A DNA stretch of 64,000 nucleotides from Nevskia soli DSM 19509. Its GTDB lineage: Bacteria > Pseudomonadota > Gammaproteobacteria > Nevskiales > Nevskiaceae. The notes beneath the pieces are model-generated. The model saw only the letters and a program-made list of their open reading frames with translations. It did not search any database and was not told where the DNA came from. The stretch covers positions 4,608 through 68,607 of the forward strand of contig NZ_KL544000.1 in the NCBI RefSeq assembly GCF_000711955.1, written 5' to 3'. The translations under genes and the position numbers were made by a program. This document shows positions 25,821 to 34,598 of this stretch, in pieces (positions within the stretch are counted from its first letter, which is position 1; each line of letters starts with the position of its first letter).

Positions 25821-28217
25821 ATGAAGCAGACGAGATTTCGCAGGAAAGCCCTGCCGATCCAGGCGGCGATCATGGTTCTGTTCGCGGGCGCCGGCGCGGC
25901 GCTGGCGGACGATGCCGCCCCGACAGCCATCCAGGAGGTCACGGTCACCGCGACCAAGCGTTCGACCTCCTTGCAGCAGACCCCGGTCGCCGTCACCGCG
26001 GTAAACGCGCAGGCGCTGGAAAACAACCACGTCATGACCATCGAGGATGTGGTGCATCTGGTGCCGAGTTTCCAGGCCACCTCGGAGGGCGATCACGGCG
26101 TGATCACCATGACGATGCGCGGCATCGGCAACGACAGCGCCAAGACCGAGTACGCCGACCCGGAGGTCGCGCTGTTCGTCGACGGCATCTACGCGCCGCG
26201 CGCCGAGGGTGCCGCGACGCTGCTGTTCGACATGGACTCCGTCGAGGTGCTGCGCGGACCGCAAGGCACGTTATGGGGCCGCAACTCCACCGTCGGCGCG
26301 GTCAACATGCAGACCGCCAAGCCGGTGCTGAACCAGAGCTTCGGCATGGCCCAGGGCGGAGCGGGTGACTACAACCGTTACGGTGCGCGTGGCGCCTTCA
26401 ACCTGCCTGTCACCAACACGCTGGCGCTGCGCTTCGCCTTCGTCCATGAACAGCACGACGGTTACGTCGGCTACCAGGAAGCGCCCCATCCTTCGGTGGC
26501 CGACCAGCAGGCTGCTTACAACGCCGCCGGCATCACCAGCAAACCATTCGAGCCGCTCAACCCCGATCTGTTCGTGCAGGGCGGCCCGCGCTACAACTCC
26601 CAGGATCAAAGCGCGGTGCGCCTCAGCGCCTTGTGGAAGCCGCTCGACCGCTTCACCTGGAACATCTCCTACGAATACTTCATCGACCGCGGCACGCCGG
26701 GCATGAACCTGCTGCAGACGCCGCGGCCGGGGCAGGACTTCTGGTCGGCGCTGATCGACACGGCGCCCTACCTGCACCGCAATGTCAGTACTTTGCGCAG
26801 CCGCATCGATTACGGCATCAACGATTACCTCAACCTGTCCTACATAGCCGGCTACTCGCGCTTCACCGGCTCCTCCGACTTCGACCAGGATGGCGGCGCG
26901 ACGGTGCCGACCAGTTTCACCACCGGCGCAACCTTCCAGGAGGACCGCACCAACTACTCGCGCTACCTCAACTACAGCCACGAACTGGAGCTGCAGTCCG
27001 CCGGCAAGCACGAGGTGGACTGGATCCTCGGCCTGTACTACGCCGCCGAGGACAACAGCATCCGCTTCGACATCCCGATCTTCAACGGTACAAAGCAGGG
27101 CACGGTTAACTGGCAGGGTTCATTCATCCAGCCCAAGGAAACGGTGGCATCGAAGGCGGCGTTTGGCCAAGCCACCTGGAATCTGACCCAGGCCTTGCAC
27201 CTCACTGGCGGCGTGCGTTACACGGAGGACGATCGCAAGAACGAGGGCGGTACCAACAATGGCTGGAACCCCACCGCCAACCCGCCGTCCGGCGGCGACG
27301 TGCCGATTGATCCGGGCAGCGATCCGTTTGCCCAGGGTTCGGGCTTCACCACCTATCAGCACAACGACGGCCACTTCACTGGCAACAAGGTGACCTGGCT
27401 GGGGCGCGCCAGTTACGACTTCAGCCACGATTTCATGGCCTACACCAGCATTGCCACTGGTTACAAGTCCGGCGGTCTGCAAGACGGCGGGGTGCACTAC
27501 GGCCCGGAGACGCTGACCAACTACGAGCTCGGCACCAAGAACACCTTCTTCAATGGCCGGGTGCGCTTCAACAACGCCCTCTACTACGAAAACTTCAAGG
27601 ATTTCCAGTTCAGCGCACCGGTCACCAATCCGGACGGCACTCATTCGCTCGCGACCAGCAACGCCCAGGGCGCCAGGGTCTACGGCCTGGAGTCGGAGCT
27701 GGCGGTCAAGCTGACGCGCGACGACCGGGCGCAGCTGACCATGGCCTACACGCACACCCGTCTTGGCCACCTGATCGCCGGCAGCAACGACTACACGCTG
27801 CCGTCTCCCTGCGTCGATCGCAACGGCAATCCAGTGAGCGGCATCAGCAATTGCTTGGACGTGACCGACCACGACCTGCCGCACGCGCCCACCTTCGCCG
27901 CCCAGCTGCTGTACGAGCACAGCTTCCGTTTCGACAACGGTGCGGTGCTGGCGCCGCGGGTCAGCACGCACTTCGAGACCGGCAGCTGGCTCAGCGTGTT
28001 CAACCTCGGCGATGGCGACCGCCAGAAGTCCTACACCCGTACCGACTTGGCGTTGCGCTACTCGGCGGCGGGTCCCAAGCCCTGGTGGATCGATCTATTC
28101 GTGCAGAACGTTGAGGACGGCAAGATCAAGACCAATGCGCAGAACGCTTTCGGCCCGTGGCAAGCGCAGTACCTGCCGCCACGGACCTTCGGCGTCAATC
28201 TCGGCGTGGATTTCTGA
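25821..28217 (+). CDS. TonB-dependent outer membrane receptor (likely oligosaccharide)
   Basis: A 798-residue TonB-dependent receptor. A signal peptide ends near GAALADDAAP. A plug domain follows the TonB box-like IQEVTVTATKR, with DVVHLVPSF and the SVEVLRGPQGTLWGRNSTVGAVN motif around residues 140-160. The C-terminal barrel ends in the usual aromatic residue (NLGVDF). The ATG at 25821 has a GGAGGAG site; the longer frame has none. An upstream LacI operator and downstream sugar porter and GH3 glucosidase suggest the cargo is a glucose-containing oligosaccharide, by context only. Confidence 0.9.
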   Translation: MKQTRFRRKALPIQAAIMVLFAGAGAALADDAAPTAIQEVTVTATKRSTSLQQTPVAVTAVNAQALENNHVMTIEDVVHLVPSFQATSEGDHGVITMTMRGIGNDSAKTEYADPEVALFVDGIYAPRAEGAATLLFDMDSVEVLRGPQGTLWGRNSTVGAVNMQTAKPVLNQSFGMAQGGAGDYNRYGARGAFNLPVTNTLALRFAFVHEQHDGYVGYQEAPHPSVADQQAAYNAAGITSKPFEPLNPDLFVQGGPRYNSQDQSAVRLSALWKPLDRFTWNISYEYFIDRGTPGMNLLQTPRPGQDFWSALIDTAPYLHRNVSTLRSRIDYGINDYLNLSYIAGYSRFTGSSDFDQDGGATVPTSFTTGATFQEDRTNYSRYLNYSHELELQSAGKHEVDWILGLYYAAEDNSIRFDIPIFNGTKQGTVNWQGSFIQPKETVASKAAFGQATWNLTQALHLTGGVRYTEDDRKNEGGTNNGWNPTANPPSGGDVPIDPGSDPFAQGSGFTTYQHNDGHFTGNKVTWLGRASYDFSHDFMAYTSIATGYKSGGLQDGGVHYGPETLTNYELGTKNTFFNGRVRFNNALYYENFKDFQFSAPVTNPDGTHSLATSNAQGARVYGLESELAVKLTRDDRAQLTMAYTHTRLGHLIAGSNDYTLPSPCVDRNGNPVSGISNCLDVTDHDLPHAPTFAAQLLYEHSFRFDNGAVLAPRVSTHFETGSWLSVFNLGDGDRQKSYTRTDLALRYSAAGPKPWWIDLFVQNVEDGKIKTNAQNAFGPWQAQYLPPRTFGVNLGVDF

Positions 28218-28237
28218 GCAGGGTGCGCGGCATCGGA

Positions 28238-29722
28238 ATGGATAAGCGAATGGAGGCGGCATCACAAGAACCGGGCCTGACCATGCGGCTGACACTGGTC
28301 GCGGCGTTGGGCGGACTGCTGTTCGGCTACGACACGGCGGTGATCTCCGGCGCTGTTGGCTCGATCGATACGGTGTTCATCGATCCGCTCCATTTGAGCG
28401 AGACCTGGCGCAATACTCTGTCGGGGCTGACCGTGTCCAGTGCCCTGTTCGGTTGCGTGCTGGGCAGCGTCATCGCCGGCGGCATCGCCGACCGCTACGG
28501 CCGCAGGACGGGCCTGATCGTGGCGGCGATCCTGTTCCTTCTCTCCGCCATCGGCACGGCGGTACCGGAAGCGGGGCTGCAGCCGCTGGGCAGTACCGGC
28601 CTGCCGGCGCTGATTGCCTTCAACCTCTACCGTCTGTTATGCGGTGCAGGCATCGGCGTCGCTTCGATGCTGTCGCCGCTGTACATCGCGGAGATCGCGC
28701 CGAAGGAGCGGCGCGGGCAGCTGGTCTCGCTGTACCAGATGGCCATCGTCGTCGGAATCGTCACCGTCTATTTCGTCAATTGGCTGATCGCCCGCGGCGG
28801 CGACGCCGCCTGGCTTGACCACATCGGCTGGCGCCTGATGCTCGGCTCGGAAAGCTTGCCGGCCATGCTGTTCCTGGCCTTGCTGGCGGGCGTGCCGGAC
28901 ACGCCGCGCTGGCTGATGCTGCGCGGACGCGAGGCCGAGGCGCTGCGGGTGCTGCAGCGTGTCGCGGGCGCGGTGCAGGCGCCGCAGATCCTGTCCGAGA
29001 TCGGCGCCAGCCTCAAGGCCACGGCGGCGCCGCGCCTGCTCGGCTATGGCTGGACCGTGATCCTGGTGGGTCTGGCGCTGTCGGTGTTCCAGCAGCTGGT
29101 CGGCATCAACGCGGTGCTGTACTACGCGCCGCTGATGTTCCGCAATCTCGGCGCCGGCAGCGACAGCGCCCTGCTGCAGACCGTGGTGATCGGCGCCGCC
29201 AATATGCTGTCCACGCTGATCGCCATCTACGCAGTCGACCATCTCGGCCGCAAGCCGCTGCTGATCGTCGGCGCCGCCGCCATGGCGCTGCCGATGCTGC
29301 TGCTCGGCTACCTGTTCAGTGTTCATTCGCAAGGCGGCGCCGCGCTGTTCTGCGTGCTGGTCTACATCGTCGGCTTCGCCATGTCCTGGGGGCCGGTGGT
29401 GTGGGTGATGCTGTCCGAGATCTTCCCCGGCGCGATCCGCGGCAAGGCCATGGCGGTGGTGGTGGCGGCACAATGGATCACCAACCTGGCGGTGTCGTGG
29501 TCGTTCAAGGTGCTGGATGGCAACTCCTTTCTCAACCAGTGGCTCAACCACGGTTTCGCCTACTACCTGTACGGACTGATGAGCGTGCTCGCCGGCTTGT
29601 TCGTGTGGCGCTGCGTGCCGGAGACCGCCGGGCACAGCCTGGAGTCGATCCAGGGGTTGTGGACGCGCGGCGGTCCTCGTGCCGCCGCTCCCCCGGCAGC
29701 GCGCGCGCATGACTGGGCGTGA
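28238..29722 (+). CDS. Sugar porter family MFS transporter (XylE/GLUT-like)
   Basis: A 494-residue twelve-helix major facilitator of the sugar porter family. Diagnostic motifs are present: FGYDTAVISGAVG in helix 1, GGIADRYGRRTGL after helix 2, VPDTPRWLMLRGRE after helix 6, QQLVGINAVLYYAP in helix 7, DHLGRKPLLIVGA, and the C-terminal PETAGHSLESIQ. Members are proton symporters for xylose, glucose, galactose and similar monosaccharides. It begins 20 bp after the TonB receptor stop and is probably in the same operon. Glucose is the likely substrate given the neighbours. Confidence 0.92.
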   Translation: MDKRMEAASQEPGLTMRLTLVAALGGLLFGYDTAVISGAVGSIDTVFIDPLHLSETWRNTLSGLTVSSALFGCVLGSVIAGGIADRYGRRTGLIVAAILFLLSAIGTAVPEAGLQPLGSTGLPALIAFNLYRLLCGAGIGVASMLSPLYIAEIAPKERRGQLVSLYQMAIVVGIVTVYFVNWLIARGGDAAWLDHIGWRLMLGSESLPAMLFLALLAGVPDTPRWLMLRGREAEALRVLQRVAGAVQAPQILSEIGASLKATAAPRLLGYGWTVILVGLALSVFQQLVGINAVLYYAPLMFRNLGAGSDSALLQTVVIGAANMLSTLIAIYAVDHLGRKPLLIVGAAAMALPMLLLGYLFSVHSQGGAALFCVLVYIVGFAMSWGPVVWVMLSEIFPGAIRGKAMAVVVAAQWITNLAVSWSFKVLDGNSFLNQWLNHGFAYYLYGLMSVLAGLFVWRCVPETAGHSLESIQGLWTRGGPRAAAPPAARAHDWA

Positions 29723-29959
29723 ACCGGGAAGGTGTTTCGTCCGCGGGACGCTCCCGGCCGCGGATTTGCTGTGAGCCGGAACGATCCTGTCGGCGGCGTG
29801 GTACGCCCAACCCGCCCCGGCCTGCCGGCCTCGGTATTCCTGGTCCGCGCCGCGGTACGGGCCAGGAGCTTTTTTCCCATCTGGCCAGTCCGCTGAAGGA
29901 CGGCCTGTGGGCAGGGACACCGCCGCCCGGCAGCGCGGTCCGCGCCAGGAGAGGAACCG

Positions 29960-30382
29960 ATGCATCCAGCTGAAGCGGCCCACGGCGAGGGCGTGCTGCT
30001 CGCCACCTTGTTGCAATTGATCGTTATCGTGCTGGTGGCGCGCGGCGGCACCCTGCTCGGCCTGGACAGCTTTTCCGACTGGAGCTGGTGCGCGCTGATC
30101 GTGCTCGTCGCCGGCGCGGCCAAGATCGTCCCGGTGTATTTCGCCGCGCGCGCCGCAGGGATGCGGAACGAGGACGCCGCCGCCTGCGGCGTGCTGATGA
30201 ACACGCGCGCCTTGATGGAACTGGTGGTGCTGAACATCGGCCTCGACCTCGGCTTCATCCCGCCGAAGGTCTTCACCCTGCTGGTGATCATGGCCGTGGC
30301 CACCACCCTGGTCACTGCGCCCCTGCTGCGCCTGCGTTATCGCCGCAGCGGGCGCCTGCTGGTCATCGCCACCGAAGCCTGA
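29960..30382 (+). pseudogene. Internally deleted CPA2 cation:proton antiporter (KefB-like)
   Basis: A 140-codon frame that looks like two ends of a monovalent cation:proton antiporter joined in frame. The N-terminal piece (EGVLLATLLQLIVIVLVARGG, residues 10-30) resembles helix 1. It is followed at once by the end of the antiporter domain: CALIVLVAGAAKIVPVYFAAR, then GVLMNTRALMELVVLNIGLDLGFI and TLLVIMAVATTLVTAPLL. Full-length relatives are about 400 residues or more, so roughly 250 residues of transport core are missing. It has an AGGAGAGG ribosome site, so a short membrane protein might still be made. Confidence 0.65.
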
Positions 30383-30402
30383 TCCCCCTGAAACGCATAT
30401 TC

Positions 30403-32934
30403 ATGAGAAAGCACGCAAGCGCCCTGTTCCTCCTCGCAGCGCTGGTCGCCGCGCCGGCAACCCCGGGCGAAGCGGCGCCATCGTCCGGCCGCGGCCAAGC
30501 GCACCCGACGCTATGGCCGCAGGCACATAGCCGCGGCCTGGTCGACGCGGCGACCGAGCTGCGCGTGGCACAACTGCTCGCGCGCATGAGCCTGGAGGAG
30601 AAAGTCGGGCAGATGATCCAGGCCGACATCGCCAGCATCCGTCCTGAAGATCTGCGCGAGGTACCGTTGGGCTCGGTTCTGGCTGGTGGCAACTCGCCGG
30701 CACTGGGTGCGGACGGCCCGCGCTCGCCGGCGCCGGCCTGGGTGGCGACGGCGCGCGCCTTCCGCGCCGTGTCGCTGGAGCCGCGACCGGGCCACGAGCC
30801 CATCCCCGTGCTGTTCGGACTCGACGCGGTGCACGGCAACAGCCGCGTCGTCGGCGCCACCCTGTTTCCGCACAACATCGGTCTCGGCGCCGCGCACGAC
30901 CCCGACCTGCTGCGCCGCATCGGCGCGGCCACCGCCGAGGAGACCGCGGCGAGCGGCATCGACTGGGCCTTCGGCCCGGCGCTGTCGGTGCCGCGCGACC
31001 TGCGCTGGGGTCGCCACTACGAGGGTTATGCCGAGGAGCCCAACCTGGTGCGGCTGTACGCCGACGCCATGGTACGCGGACTCCAGGGCGAGCCGGGTGC
31101 GCGGCCGGCGCTGCAAAACGGACACGTCGCGGCCTCGGCCAAGCATTTCCTGGCCGACGGCGGCACCCGTGGCGGCGTCGATCAAGGTGACGCCGACATC
31201 GGCGAAGCCGAACTGATCCGCGTCCACGCGCAGGGCTACCCGGTCGCGATCGAGGCCGGTGTGATGACGGTGATGGCCTCCTTCTCCAGCTGGCAGGGCG
31301 TGAAGATGCACGGCAACCGCAGCCTGCTGACCGACGTGTTGAAAGGCCGCTTCGGCTTCGAGGGCTTCGTCATCAGCGACTGGAACGCGCACGGCCAGGT
31401 GCCCGGCTGCAACAACGACAGCTGCGCCGCAGCCTTCAACGCCGGCATCGACATGCTGATGGCGCCGGACAGCTGGAGAACCCTGTACCGCAACACCCTG
31501 GAGCAGGCGCGCGCCGGCGAAATCCCGCCGCAGCGCATCGACGACGCGGTGCGGCGCATCCTGCGCGTCAAGTTTGCGCTGGGCCTGTTTGATCCGCAGC
31601 GCCCGTGGGAAGGGCGCGAGGGTGTGCTCGGCTCGCCGCAGCACCGCGCGCTGGCGCGCGAGGCAGTGCGGAAATCGCTGGTGCTGCTCAAGAACGATGG
31701 CGGGGTGCTGCCGATCCGTTCCTCCGCGCGGGTACTGGTGGCCGGCTCCGGCGCCGACGACATTGGCCGCCAATGCGGCGGCTGGACTTTGTCGTGGCAG
31801 GGTACCGGCAACCGCAACAGCGACTTCCCCAACGGCCAGTCGATCTACGCCGGACTGCGCGAGGCGCTGGCGGCGGGCGGCGGCGCCGCCGAGCTGAGCG
31901 CGGACGGCCGCTATACGCAAAAGCCGGACGTCGCGGTGGTGGTGATCGGCGAGACGCCGTATGCCGAAGGCTGGGGCGATCTCAAGACCCTCGAGTACCA
32001 GCCCGGTGACAAGAGCGACCTGGCCCTGCTCAAGCGCCTCGTGGCGCAGGGCGTGCCGGTGGTGACGGTGTTCCTGTCCGGGCGCCCGCTGTGGGTCAAT
32101 CCCGAGATCAACGCCTCCGACGCCTTCGTCGCCGCCTGGCTGCCGGGTTCCGAGGGCGGCGGCATCGCCGACGTGCTGGTGGGCGATGCGGCCGGCCGGC
32201 CGCGCTTCGAGTTCAGCGGAAAGCTGTCCTTCTCCTGGCCGCGCAACGCCGCACAGGCCGTGCTGAACCGCGACGCCAAACCCTATCGTCCGCAGTTCGC
32301 CTACGGCTATGGCTTGGGCTACCGCGACCATCGCGAGCAGCCGCTCTTGTCCGAGGTTTCCGGCGTGGCGCCCGAGGCCTTCAATTTCTCCAACTATCTG
32401 GTACATGGCCGCGCCGCGGCGCCCTGGCAACTGGTGCTGCGCGGCGGCGGCCAGTCGCTGGACATCACCGCCGGCAGCAACAGCGGCGCGGTGACGGGCC
32501 TGAGCATGCGCGCGGTGGATGCGGACGGCGTGCAGGAAGCAGGACGCGCACTGAGTTGGTCAGGGCAAGGCGAGGCCGCCGTCGCGGTCTCCGGTGGGCC
32601 GCTGGATATGCGCATGCTCACCAACGGCGACGCGACACTGAGCATCGCCTACCGTATCGACGAGCGGCCCAGCGCGCCGGTGCGTCTGGAGCTGGCATGC
32701 GGTCCCGGCTGCGGCGCGGCGGTCGATCTCACCGCTACGCTGGACGGTGCGGCCATTGGCGAGTGGCGCACGCTCAAGGTCCGCATGGCTTGCCTGCGCG
32801 ACGCCGGTGCCGACGTGTCGAAGGTCACCGAACCGTTTGCGCTGAGCACGGCCGGACAGCTGCGGTTGTCGCTGAGCAGCGTGCAGCTGGCTTCCGATCC
32901 AGCCGGGGCGGTGTGTCCGCCAGCGGTGCACTGA
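30403..32934 (+). CDS. Exported GH3 beta-glucosidase (exo-beta-1,4/1,3-glucan glucohydrolase)
   Basis: An 843-residue glycoside hydrolase family 3 enzyme with a signal peptide (1-25). The N-terminal barrel has EEKVGQMIQADIASI, the substrate-pocket KHF with Lys247-His248, and the nucleophile Asp326 in GFVISDWNAH. The (alpha/beta)6 sandwich (LVLLKNDGGVLP, VVVIGETPYAEGWGD) follows, and a C-terminal beta-sandwich of about 160 residues resembles the galactose-binding-like domain of ExoP-type enzymes. It would release glucose from beta-glucans or cello-oligosaccharides in the periplasm or outside. It lies 20 bp after the antiporter remnant. Confidence 0.93.
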   Translation: MRKHASALFLLAALVAAPATPGEAAPSSGRGQAHPTLWPQAHSRGLVDAATELRVAQLLARMSLEEKVGQMIQADIASIRPEDLREVPLGSVLAGGNSPALGADGPRSPAPAWVATARAFRAVSLEPRPGHEPIPVLFGLDAVHGNSRVVGATLFPHNIGLGAAHDPDLLRRIGAATAEETAASGIDWAFGPALSVPRDLRWGRHYEGYAEEPNLVRLYADAMVRGLQGEPGARPALQNGHVAASAKHFLADGGTRGGVDQGDADIGEAELIRVHAQGYPVAIEAGVMTVMASFSSWQGVKMHGNRSLLTDVLKGRFGFEGFVISDWNAHGQVPGCNNDSCAAAFNAGIDMLMAPDSWRTLYRNTLEQARAGEIPPQRIDDAVRRILRVKFALGLFDPQRPWEGREGVLGSPQHRALAREAVRKSLVLLKNDGGVLPIRSSARVLVAGSGADDIGRQCGGWTLSWQGTGNRNSDFPNGQSIYAGLREALAAGGGAAELSADGRYTQKPDVAVVVIGETPYAEGWGDLKTLEYQPGDKSDLALLKRLVAQGVPVVTVFLSGRPLWVNPEINASDAFVAAWLPGSEGGGIADVLVGDAAGRPRFEFSGKLSFSWPRNAAQAVLNRDAKPYRPQFAYGYGLGYRDHREQPLLSEVSGVAPEAFNFSNYLVHGRAAAPWQLVLRGGGQSLDITAGSNSGAVTGLSMRAVDADGVQEAGRALSWSGQGEAAVAVSGGPLDMRMLTNGDATLSIAYRIDERPSAPVRLELACGPGCGAAVDLTATLDGAAIGEWRTLKVRMACLRDAGADVSKVTEPFALSTAGQLRLSLSSVQLASDPAGAVCPPAVH

Positions 32935-32966
32935 AGCTTCCCCTCCCGACAAAAGGAAGGGAAGCT
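32935..32966. terminator. Hairpin between GH3 and halogenase-like genes
   Basis: AGCTTCCCCTCC pairs with GGAAGGGAAGCT (one mismatch) around an eight-base loop. It sits between two convergent genes and could terminate both. Confidence 0.6.
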
Positions 32967-32974
32967 GCGCCGCG

Positions 32975-34537
32975 CTAAACAGGCATCGTTGCCCGCGCAT
33001 CGGCGCGCCGACAGAGCTGCTCCACTAGCGCGCGGTGGGTCGGCAGATCCACCAGCGCCCGTTCCGAAACTTGGCGGATGTTGCGGAATTCCTGTCGCGC
33101 CGCCTCCTGGCGCGGGTAGCAGGCGCGGCTGGCGGACAGATCGGTCGGATACTCCATGCCGTACAACACGAACTGCCAGCTTGCCGGCAGGTACATCTCC
33201 AAATCAGCAATGAAGTCCAGCCGCTGCGGCGGACGGCAACGCCACATCGCCAGCTTGTCGCGCAGCGTAGCGGGGATCGTGGAGGGATCGGTGTTGTCGA
33301 TCCAGAAGGCATGGTCGTGGCGCTGCGTCAGGCAGTAGTGCATCTTGACGAAGTCGAAGATGCGCTCGTAGCGCGCCTGCATCAGCGCGTTGAATTGCCG
33401 CGCCACCGGTTCCATCGCGCCGTCGAACGGGAACAGGTAGGCGATCAGGTAGGCCGCGGTTTCGATCAGGCCGATGCCTGAGGATTCCAGCGGCTCGACG
33501 AAGCCGCCCGACAAGCCCACCGCCACGCAGTTCTTCAGCCACTGCGTCTGCCGGTAGCCGACCTTGAGCTTGAGTTGCCGCGCGGAAAGCTGCGCGCAAG
33601 CCGGGCCGATGTATTCGCGCAGAACCTGCTCCGCGCGGCTGTCGTCGGTGTGCCGCGAAGAATAGACGTAGCCGACGCCGCGCCGCGCCTGCAGGCCGAT
33701 GTCCCAGGTCCAGCCCGCTTCGTGCGCGGTGGCGATGGTATAGGACGGGATCGGCGTGTCGGGCCTCTCGTAGGGCACCTGGATGGCCAAGGCGCGGTCG
33801 ACGAACAGCACGTCGTTCATGTCGCGATACGGCACTCCCAGCGCGTCACCGATCAGCGCCGCGCGGAAGCCGCTGCAGTCGATGTACAGGTCGGCGCGCA
33901 GCGCGCCGTGCTCGCGCGTGTGCACCGCGTCGATGGCGCCGTCCTCGCCCAGCTGCACCCGCTCCACCGTGCCGAGCAGGTGCTCCACGCCCAGGCTCTT
34001 GCCGTGCTCGCACAACAGTCCGGCGAAGCGCGCCGCGTCGAAATGGTAGGCGTAGTTGAGCGGCCCGAGAAAATCCGCGTCGCCCGGCCGCTTCGGCGCG
34101 TGCGCGGCATCGGCCACCCGCTTCTGCAGGGTGGCGCTTTCCGCAAACGCTACGCCCGGCCCGGCGGCACCCAGCAGCCAGTAAGGCAGCAGCTCCGGGC
34201 CTGCGCTGCGCTGGCTGGGCAGGCTGAAGGGATGGAAGTAGTGGTCCGGACCCGGCGCGCCGCGCGGCCGCACCCAGTGATCGAAGCGGATGCCTTGCTT
34301 GAACGTACCCAAGCTGCCGCGCAGGAAGCGCGCCTCGTCGATGCCGATCGCCGCGAGCGTACCCTTGATCGAGGGGAAGGTGCCCTCGCCGACGCCGATG
34401 ATGCCGATCTCGCTCGACTCCACGAGAGCGATGCGCACGCCCTGCTGCGCCGTGCCGAGATGGCGCGCCAGGAACGTCGCGGTAAGCCACCCCGCTGTAC
34501 CGCCCCCGACGATCAGGACCCTGCGTATTGCCGGCAT
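32975..34537 (-). CDS. Tryptophan 7-halogenase-like flavoprotein
   Basis: A 520-residue member of the FAD-dependent tryptophan halogenase superfamily. It has the FAD-binding VGGGTAGW (10-17), VGVGEGTFPSIK, Lys80 at the position of the catalytic lysine of RebH/PrnA (GTFKQGIRFDHW), and VEPLESSGI (347-355). The diagnostic WxWxIP motif reads WTWDIG (276-281), with the proline replaced. An excellent GGAGGAG ribosome site precedes the ATG. It lies opposite the GH3 gene, with a LacI-type operator 46 bp upstream, so it belongs to the sugar regulon. Such genes recur in TonB/sugar loci; whether they halogenate anything is unknown. Confidence 0.88.
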   Translation of the reverse strand: MPAIRRVLIVGGGTAGWLTATFLARHLGTAQQGVRIALVESSEIGIIGVGEGTFPSIKGTLAAIGIDEARFLRGSLGTFKQGIRFDHWVRPRGAPGPDHYFHPFSLPSQRSAGPELLPYWLLGAAGPGVAFAESATLQKRVADAAHAPKRPGDADFLGPLNYAYHFDAARFAGLLCEHGKSLGVEHLLGTVERVQLGEDGAIDAVHTREHGALRADLYIDCSGFRAALIGDALGVPYRDMNDVLFVDRALAIQVPYERPDTPIPSYTIATAHEAGWTWDIGLQARRGVGYVYSSRHTDDSRAEQVLREYIGPACAQLSARQLKLKVGYRQTQWLKNCVAVGLSGGFVEPLESSGIGLIETAAYLIAYLFPFDGAMEPVARQFNALMQARYERIFDFVKMHYCLTQRHDHAFWIDNTDPSTIPATLRDKLAMWRCRPPQRLDFIADLEMYLPASWQFVLYGMEYPTDLSASRACYPRQEAARQEFRNIRQVSERALVDLPTHRALVEQLCRRADARATMPV

Positions 34538-34582
34538 ATTGGTCTCCTCCCGGACCCTATCTTAACGCTACGGCGAGTCCGA

Positions 34583-34598
34583 TTGATAGCGCTGTCAA
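34583..34598. promoter_or_regulatory. LacI-type operator upstream of the halogenase-like gene
   Basis: TTGATAGCGCTGTCAA, one mismatch from the glk and receptor sites. It lies 46 bp from the halogenase ATG and overlaps the last codon of the upstream GPH symporter gene, so the halogenase can have its own regulated promoter. Confidence 0.75.
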
